Origin: Diplosphaera chodatii
Taxonomy: Eukaryota; Chlorophyta; Trebouxiophyceae; Prasiolales; Stichococcaceae
Length of the DNA: 64,000 nucleotides
Assembly (NCBI GenBank): GCA_032358165.1
Contig: JAALGY010000039.1
Location: forward strand, 372,001-436,000
Reading direction: 5' to 3'
In this document: positions 56,601 through 64,000 of the stretch, one piece after another
Numbering within the stretch: the stretch's first letter is position 1
Layout of the letters: each line of letters opens with the position of its first letter
Position numbers and translations under genes: made by a program
The notes under the pieces: generated by a model
What the model saw: only the letters and a program-made list of their open reading frames with translations
The model's database searches: none
Told to the model about the DNA's origin: nothing

Positions 56601-59600
56601 CCTGAGCGCTAATTGTCACCAGCGTGTTGCTGAAGATGGCACGCGAAGCCCAGCTGCATACCAGCACTGGGCTGAACATGCTCAGTGTCATGCATGCATC
56701 CACACAGAAGCAACCTGCAATCTGCCGATTGTCAGCAGCACCTTCGAACCATGCCCATCCGCCAGGTGCTGGATATTGCAGCAATGGACATCTTGCTGAC
56801 CTCGTTTGCGGAAATGAGCACCACTCCCCAGGCTGGATTGCACACGGCTGGGCAGGGTAGTTGAACATCATGCAGTCGCATATGACAGCACCTGCTGCTG
56901 CTGTAGGGCGCGGAGCCGCCGCTGCTGAACAGGTCGCCGACGGAGATGGTCTGCGGCCCCTCGTACATGGACGCGATGTCGCGGGACTTGGCGTCCTGCC
57001 CCGCCTGCCGGGTCCCGCCCTCCGCAATCGCCCCCACAGCCTGGTTGAACGCCCAGCCCGCCACGCCCTTGGCCGCGCCAAAGGCGAACCTGCAATTAGG
57101 TTGTAGGATCTGTGAAGAATGGATGTTCAGAATGCCTGATTGGATGCCCAGCCCGCCATGCCCTCTGCCACCCATACGCTTTTGCAGTTTCATGCTTGGC
57201 CGTGGGCCATGAGTCCATGATGATCTTACAGGCAGGTCACGAATGTTCATATGTTGCGTCAATACCCACTTGCCAAGTGAGCCACCGGCGCTGCTCCTGT
57301 TGCTGCTCTGTGGTTCCTGCCGCTCTGCAGGCTGGGTGCCATACAGCGATGGCCGCGACGGCTCAGGGCTGCCCCGCCAGATGTCCTGACCCTGGCTCAC
57401 CGGCGCCGGCGGGGCTGCGAAGCAAGAAGCAGGCAGTAACAACAAATGGCGACGTGATCATGTCAAGTGGCTGCCACTTCCACGACAGTGGCATATAGAC
57501 ATGGCACTGTGCAGCACAGATGCACCATACACTGACGCAGGAAGAGTGGCGTCAGGCAAGCGCTCCCGTCTTCTTCTTTGTCAGGCCCTGCATCACATGT
57601 TAAAAGCAGGTACAGCCCAGGAGCGCTGTCTGGGTTCTGCTTGCCAGCTCACCTTCCTCCAGGAAGCCGAACCACTTGGGGTCGACGGACTCCAGGTCGT
57701 CAGGGGGCAGAAGCGGCTGCACCAGGGCGGCGGGGGCGGGCGGCGCCAGGTCAGCCGCCTTGGGGATGCGCTGCAGATGCCGGAACACACAGTAGGACCA
57801 TGGCTCTGCCTGCTGTCACATGGCTCCAACGTGTCTGACAGCCCCGTCAGGTGACACAGTGTTCTGAGGTATGTGTGCTGTGGCAGTGTCTCGAAGCTGC
57901 ATGGAATTCACCTGGAAGTACAGGCTGCTGTTCTCGCGCTCGGCCTTCCGCAGCGCGGCGCTGGCGTCCTGCAGCGCCGCGTCCACCTTGGCGACCAGCT
58001 CCCTGTCGACCTTGACCCACCCCGTGCCCTCCTGCCGCGCCGCCTCCAGCACCCGCTGAGCCTCCTGCACCACATGGCAGCTGTTCAGCAGATGAAAGTG
58101 CTTATTGGCACTTCAGTGTTGCAGTTCATGCCTCACCAACATCAGCCTGTAACATCATCATTTGTAATTCTCCTGTTTCTGTGGAGCTCCTTCAGGCAAC
58201 ACGAATGTGCTTCTGCTGGCCGATGATGGTGTTGCAGAGAGCTCACCTGCAGGCAGGCGATCTGCTGGCCGCACTCATCGTCGGCGATGAACACCGCCGC
58301 CTGGTGCAGCAGCGTGTACGCGGCGTACAGGCCCGCTTTGATGCCCAGGTGCGCCGCCATGGGCTTCCCCAGCTCCCGCTTCAGCTGCTGCGGCAGCTGC
58401 AGCCCCGTGATGCCCTGGTAATACTCTGCCACCTGGGAAAGCACTTGGCAGCAGGTCAGCCGAAGCCACTATCTGCATGGGCAGATAACGGGGTAAGTGG
58501 CAGGAAACCAACCCAGCGTTCCCACCTGGCGGGCGATGCGGGCCAGCAGCGCGGGCGATTTGCGGTCGGCGGCCGCTTTAGTATAGAAGCATTCCTGGGC
58601 CTGCGGCGCAGGATCAGGAGTTCTGAGGTCTCGGGTTCGTCCTCTACCGCTGCGCACTCGCCGGGCAGGCTGCGCACGCTTGCTTGCGCCGCATGCGGGG
58701 CTCAAAAGGGTTTACATTTGCAACAGGCTCAGACAGCAGGCGCTGCCGGCGCCAAGCAGGCGTCAGGAGGGTGCATGGAAAGGGATGCGGGTCGGCCGAG
58801 ACGCACCTGCGCCAGGCACAGCGTGGACAGCATGCTGCAGCACTCCGGGCTGAGGTCGATCGGCTGCGGCGCCGCGAGCCGCGGGGACAGCTGGTCCGCC
58901 AGGTACGCAAAGGCGCCGGCCGCCTCCTGCGCTCACAGGCTTCAGGGTTTGGGTTCGTGTGCTGCAGCAGGCAGCTGCCTCCGTTGCAACCCTGGAACCC
59001 ACTGCAGCATATCGCTTTTCATACATATGCGCTGCGGTTCTGGCTGACGTTGCTGTTGACAAGTGCATGCTGCGGCAGCGGCCGGATGCTGACTGGATAT
59101 CTACGGATCTCAGGACCCTCTCTGAGATACCAGACGACATGCCGTTAGAACAGAGACCAGAGCGTACACTCGCATCTCCACAGCTCAGCACATATGTTAC
59201 TGGACTCATGGTTGAAAGCACTCTGAGCCGTTGTCGTGCTGCGCGATCAGCGCATACCTGATACTGGCGCGCTGCGTTCTTGACGCCGGTCTCTGAGGAC
59301 AGGTCCGCACCCATGGCCACCTGTGAGCAGGTCGGCCGTCCACTGAGCACTACAACCTTACGTCAGCTGGCAGCTTCGCAGTAACACGGCACAAGTGGCA
59401 CAAGATGCATGCGTTCACATGACGGCAAATCGTTCTTACCTGACTGGCGATCGCGCCCACGTTGAACAGCAGCGCCGCCTTCTCAAAGGCGACGTCGGTG
59501 CGGCCGTCGCCCCGGTCCGGCTGAAAGGCGTCGGTCCACTGCAGCACATGATCCAGAGCTGAGCAGACGCGTGAGCAGGGGGAGCCATGAGGCGAGTGCC

Positions 59601-60348
59601 GGTGCTGGCATCCTGGGGGGCCCGCCCGATGTTCAGAAGCTGCTCGGAGACCGCAAGCGTGATCTGATGCAAGACTGCGCAGAAGTGCATTGTTGTGACG
59701 AGCTGACAGTCCAGCCTGCTATCCTCCAGCACCTGCAGGGTACAGGAAGGGGAGGTGCCAGAGTATCTGGACATGCGCACCTGGAAGCGCAGCGCCGCGC
59801 CCCCGCGGTCCTTGCCCACTGGGATGGTGTTCTCCAGCGCCGTCAGGAAGCGGTAGTACCTGCAGGCGAGTGATGAGATGGTCTCAGCGTGCATGTTGTC
59901 ACATGCACAGCATCCATGCATGCATGCGCAGGTTGGCCCGGCCACGGCAGTGTAGACAGAACCGCGGCATGTGCTCGTGTGCGCGGTGCACCACAACACA
60001 CCAGGCATGCCAATGCAGGGGGTTCCTGCAGATGAAGCCGTCACGAAGGACTCATGAGGATCACTTGGTGCTGCACGATGGGCAGCTCCTGCCGTATCTG
60101 AGACACCCACTCAAGCTGCTGCCCAGCTTCGTGTCTCACCCGATGAATGCCTCCTTCAGCTGATCCGCGCCGTCCGCCATCTCAGCCGCCTTATTGCGCA
60201 GCAGCTGAGCCTGCTCCAGCTTCGGAATTGCCCTCTCGGCATTCTGGCGCCCGAAGTTTGAGCTCAAGTATTTGCCAACCGGGCCCTTCAGATCCACAAA
60301 AGCCGTCGCCCTCTTGGCCGGCACAGCCAGCATGGCGTTAGATGCCAT
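53626..60348 (-). CDS. ALIX/BRO1-domain protein (ESCRT-associated vacuolar sorting)
   Basis: ALIX/Bro1 proteins bind ESCRT-III and cargo in endosomal sorting. The start at 60348 (MASNAMLAVPAKRATAFVDL) fits the family. BRO1 domain in order: YYRFLTALENTIPV (about 59850), FEKAALLFNVGAIASQ (about 59490), EAAGAFAYLADQLSP (about 58925), AQECFYTKAAADRKSPALLA (about 58595), KPMAAHLGIKAGLYAAYTLL (about 58360), ALRKAERENSSLYFQ (about 57955) and IPKAADLAPPAPAALVQP (about 57770). The V domain follows: RDLINQGIDRIATSDNEQRD (about 56490), HRKAGGVQHLVELLREISVG (about 56170) and KSLRGGMQFYADLQ, then DYITSLKNETNDYLEERYRE (54040-53770). About 20 exons. An Ala/Gly/Ser-rich insert (about 57415-56905) separates the domains. 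The usual Pro-rich tail is missing; the protein ends in a Gly/His/Gln-rich stretch and Cys-Cys. Confidence 0.88.
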
Positions 60349-61165
60349 CTGAGCCCGTCAGGAGGTCTAGATGGAATCCTTCAGACACCGCTGCAGTGGT
60401 GTCACACACACCAGCGATCTCAAGGTGTCGCAAACAGCACACTCTGTGCAGGAAATTGACCGTGAGCTAGCTCAATAATTATGTGTGACGGTACCGATAC
60501 TAAAGCAGTAGCACAGGCTGGTCTGCAGATGGCATGCAAGCGCACGCTCGTGCGTGATCCCAGCGTGCATGCTGAAGGTTGCAGGAAGGAAGGGAAGTGC
60601 CCAGGGTGCGTGCAGAAGGGGAGGAGGGGAAGTCAGCAGCATGATGGACTACTGGAGCTCGGAAGTCGACACCCTACCTGGGGCAGCATCACCAAAAGCC
60701 GAAGCCATGACACAGTGAGGAGCTTATACATCAACGTCCAGAGTGTGTGGGTGTACAAGAAGCAATCGGAAAAGCCAGTCGAACAATCTGCTTGCTGTCA
60801 GCAACTGCGCGCCAGGCCTCCACTGGCAACACATGCAGTGCAATGCGACAAAAGCCCAGCAATGCCATCTCAAGCACCACCCAGCTAGGTTCAAACTGCT
60901 GTGACAATGCATTGGCACCATGCAACATGCCCTCTCTCAGCTCCACTCCTGACCCTAAACCAACTTCATCCTACTTCACAAGCACAGTTTGCAATTTCCT
61001 GAAGAGCAAACCCTCTCAGCTTTACCTGTACAGTGAAGCAGTTCAACTGTACATGTTAAGCGATAGCAATGCCGCAAAGGCAGCGGCCACAGTACATGGA
61101 AGGCTGAAGTACATGGTCCAGATGCTCCCAGCAGCAGGCTGTGCCAAGCTGTTTCACTCCAACAA
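60349..61165. other. Intergenic: ALIX promoter side and 3' flank of the KMO-like gene
   Basis: No gene recognised. Plus-strand frames at 60481-60888 and 60747-61280 have no family resemblance, and the second runs into the antisense of the KMO-like exon. Confidence 0.5.
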
Positions 61166-64000
61166 TTACAGCTTCTGCAGCGCCGCACGGCCTGCGATGG
61201 CCAGGGCGCAGATGGCGGCGGCTGCCACTGCCAGCGATATGGCGGCGTCCCGCTGCATCTGCCACACAATGTCCTGGTAGGGCGGCGCGTCCTTCGTGAT
61301 GGTCGCGATCAGCGGCGGCCCCCACAGCCGCGGGAACCAGGCGTGCAGCTTGCCGCTGCAGTCCCAGCCATGAACCCTCAGGGAGCTCAGCAGCCGACAG
61401 TCCCATCCAAATGCACATGCTGCCCGACCAGCAACAGCCGACCGGCGCGCCTGCAACAGGCCCTGCTGCTGGTGAGGTCAGCTCCAAAGTTGCAAACAGT
61501 CTGCACCCCTGAACTGCACTGCAGGCGCGCCTGAGGAGGCGGTGGTTGAGCTGCTGCAGCCGCAGCGGGTGCCAGGCGCCCAGCAGCCCCTGCGCCGCCC
61601 ACTGCGCCTCGTCCAAGTCTACCAGCGCACGCGCCGCCTGCAGCGGGTTTGATGCACTTACACTACAAGCACAGCAGCGGGTGTCCACGAAACATGCAGC
61701 CTCTGGTGCGGCATGCCCCATGCATGCAGGATGGCGGCTGCCTATCACGCCATAGGTTGCATATCTGGAGACACTGGTGTGCACGTAGCTAGACGGATCA
61801 CTGTACATGGTTCTAGAAATGGCACCCTGCGCCGACGGCGGTCAAAGGCTGCTGCGATGGCGAGGCCGTCACCGTCGCACTCTGCCGCGATGGCGCCCAG
61901 GATCGCGGCGTCCTCCAGCGCGCTGTTGACGCCCTCGCCCAGGCTGCAAGTGAAATTTACATGTAAGTGAGGGTTTAGGGTCAAGGGCGGCGGCATGCGC
62001 TGTGTTGCAGCTGAGAAGAAAACTCAGCGCCTTGGCGCCACTAATAGCTGCTGCCGGGACTGTCTGATCCAGGGTGTGCAGGGCTGCAATGCAGCAGATG
62101 ATTGCCAGCTTGTGGCTGCACCTTCAAGGACAGCTTCTGGCTGCAGTGAGTGCTTGATAAACAACAGGACACCTCTCTGTGTCCTTTCCGGTCACTACGT
62201 GCAAGAATGTTGGGCAGAGAGCGCACGATGAGGACACTGCGTGCCCGGCGTCGCCGACCAGCACCGCTGCCGGGCCGCACAGGGCGGAGCACCGCACGCG
62301 GCCCCCGGCGCTGCTCCAGGGCGCCGCCGCCAGCTGCGTTAGCAAACCTTGGAATGTGACACAGCCCAGACAGGTGAACGGGAGAGCTGATCAGGGTCCA
62401 GGCTCAGGCTCGACCGACAGCAGCCGCACTTGACACAGCTGGCCAAGCAGAGGGAAGCCGTGGACGCCAGCACCTGCTGCGCTGCTGCGGAGCGCGCTGC
62501 GTCTGACATCTGCACATCCGCCAGCGCCGCCTCCCAGTCCTCCTGGCTGCAAGGGGGCCCCAACAGACTGAGCTCTCAGGGTGTAGGTCACACGCGTCGA
62601 TGCTTTGCATCTGACAACCTGAGGATTCAGTTGGAAGGGCATTTTGCTCATTTGTCCCGCTCAAGGCGCCCCCACCACAGCTGGGCTTCAAGGCCTGAAA
62701 GGCCTATCAGCCTGCAAGTGCAGGGTGCGATCAGCTGACATGTTCCACACGCTCACCTGCTGATCTGCTTGGCGACCTCGGTCCTCAGCCCGACGGCTCC
62801 GGAGACGGTCTCGTCGGCGTTCCGGCGGACGACGCAGAACACGGCGCGGCCGCCTGCGACCGTGCTCATGCGGCACATGCGCACCAACGTGCTGTGCGGC
62901 TCGCCCTCTGGGACCTGCACCCGGGGGTCGTGCAGTCGGTCAGGTCATGATAACGTCACGCAGTTCTGGCCGGCGCTCATGCCCGAGACAGGTCGGAGTG
63001 GCATCAGCCGTGTTCGTTGCTCACCGGCGCGACGCCGTCGTTGGGGATCCTGTGGAAGCACTTGTACACTGTGGCGAGGTCCTGCACGTCTGCGCTGAAG
63101 CCGGGGATCTGCATGCGCGGCTGGCACCTCCCGTGTCACCATCGACACCAAGGATGAGCAGCAGTGATCAAGCGGCAACATGCCTCCATGTGTGCCAGAG
63201 TGCACAAGTCCAAGCACCGAGCATGCGCTGGCTACCTGCTGTACCATCGCCTGGCGGACGCGGCTGTTGAAGCCGTCTGCACCCACGAGCAGATCGTACT
63301 GGACGCTGTCTGCAGCACTGGCACAGCCGCTGCTGCCGCTGCTGTCTGCTGTGGCACCCTCAGCTGCGCCTGTCTGGCCATCATGTCTGCTGCTTCCTGC
63401 TGCCTCAGCACCAAAGTGCGCAGCGCGACGGTGCAGGTCGAGCTGCACAAGGGGCTGGCCGAAGTGGAAGGCGATGTCGTCCGGTGCGATGCGGCGCGCT
63501 TCGTCGACGATGTACCGCTGCAGCGCTGTGCGCCCCTCGAACATAGTCATGCCCGGGAACCGCAGCATGAACACCTCTGGCGCGGACTTGCTGACCTGCA
63601 GGCGCAGCGCAGCTGCCATTCCATGTGATGACTTGGCCACAGGATGTGCCGCACTCCCATGCATGCTGAGCAACATTGTACTCTGTTTTTCCGCACGCAC
63701 CTGCACGGAGACGCCGGCGAAGGGCACTTGACGGTGCGGCGCCAGGTCCAGGCCTGCGGTGCTGAGCGCTTCGGTACCACGTTTGTTGACGATCTGTGCG
63801 GCGCGCGAAGTCAACCTATTTGCTGGTATTTGCTGACGATGTGCAGGGGCTGGAGCGGTGCAGTCAGCCTGCTGGGAGCAGCTGCAGGTGCTGATCGCTG
63901 ATGTGGTACAACGTCGCCAGCTGTATGCAAGCATGCACATGCAGGCACGCACCATGGCGTAGGACCTGAAGCCCTCCTGGGCGGCCGGGTCCGGCTGCTC
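61166..64000 (-). CDS. FAD-dependent monooxygenase, kynurenine 3-monooxygenase-like (5' end beyond right edge)
   Basis: Group A flavin monooxygenase: hydroxylates a substrate using NAD(P)H, FAD and O2. Exons from the right edge: PAAQEGFRSYAM (64000 to about 63953, donor GTGCGT), VNKRGTEALSTAGLDL (about 63797), FEGRTALQRYIVDEARRIAP and YDLLVGADGFNSRVRQAM (63604-63245), IPGFSADVQDLATVYKCFHR (about 63110), VFCVVRRNADETVSGAVGL (about 62850), then AVLVGDAGHAV (about 62270), the FAD-ribityl GD motif, continuing LGEGVNSALEDAAIL (about 61940). The C-terminus (AAISLAVAAAAICALAIAG, about 61250-61180) is one membrane span, as in KMO tail anchors. The GxGxxG nucleotide motif lies outside the window. RSYA followed by NxRG is typical of KMO-like proteins, and plants have related enzymes of unknown substrate, so kynurenine is not assured. 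Confidence 0.83.

Noticed and set aside
60481..60888. Plus-strand 135-codon gene
   Set aside because: Composition is not coding-like, no motif, no splice context; probably a chance frame in the intergenic region.

Overview
The window looks like nuclear DNA of a green microalga (Chlorophyta). It is GC-rich and gene-dense. Genes are cut into many short exons by short GT-AG introns. The products are plant-like: a plant-type molybdenum aldehyde oxidase, a plant DExH7/DHX29-type helicase, a TTC27 homologue, an ALIX/BRO1 protein and a kynurenine-3-monooxygenase-like flavoprotein. I saw no prokaryotic operons, CRISPR arrays, rRNA or tRNA genes, and no transposase or reverse transcriptase.

Layout: 1-2935 (minus) is the N-terminal part of a DHX29/DExH7-like RNA helicase that runs off the left edge. 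3489-4127 (minus) is a small secreted cysteine-rich protein. 4462-5246 (minus) is a doubtful small gene. 5245-9011 (plus) is a secreted, Pro/Ala/Gln-rich surface-type protein with six 37-residue repeats. 9446-20619 (plus) is an aldehyde oxidase of about 11 kb. 21034-28183 (plus) is TTC27. 28831-52647 holds seven minus-strand paralogues of an F-box-like/leucine-rich-repeat (LRR) family, called A to G here, interrupted at 38500-40394 by a broken copy of the 3' end of TTC27. 53626-60348 (minus) is ALIX/BRO1. 61166 to the right edge (minus) is the KMO-like monooxygenase.

The most informative structure is between 26 and 53.4 kb. The order TTC27 3' end, LRR-A, LRR-B, LRR-C, C-flank is repeated as broken TTC27 3' end, LRR-D, LRR-E, LRR-F, LRR-G, G-flank, then ALIX. 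Introns and spacers are recognisably shared. The simplest reading is a tandem segmental duplication that carried a piece of TTC27 with it, followed by a further C-type duplication and an exchange that made LRR-F a hybrid. All seven LRR genes keep a TATA-like A/T run followed by GGYGG at 220-308 bases before the predicted ATG, and four of them at 279-282. This suggests a shared core promoter.

Functionally the conserved genes are unrelated housekeeping or metabolic genes: translation or RNA remodelling (helicase), aldehyde oxidation, a TPR scaffold, ESCRT-linked vacuolar sorting, and flavin monooxygenation. The LRR cluster is the lineage-specific, expanding part. Gene ends given here are coding limits inferred by eye. 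Exon edges are approximate except where splice signals are named.
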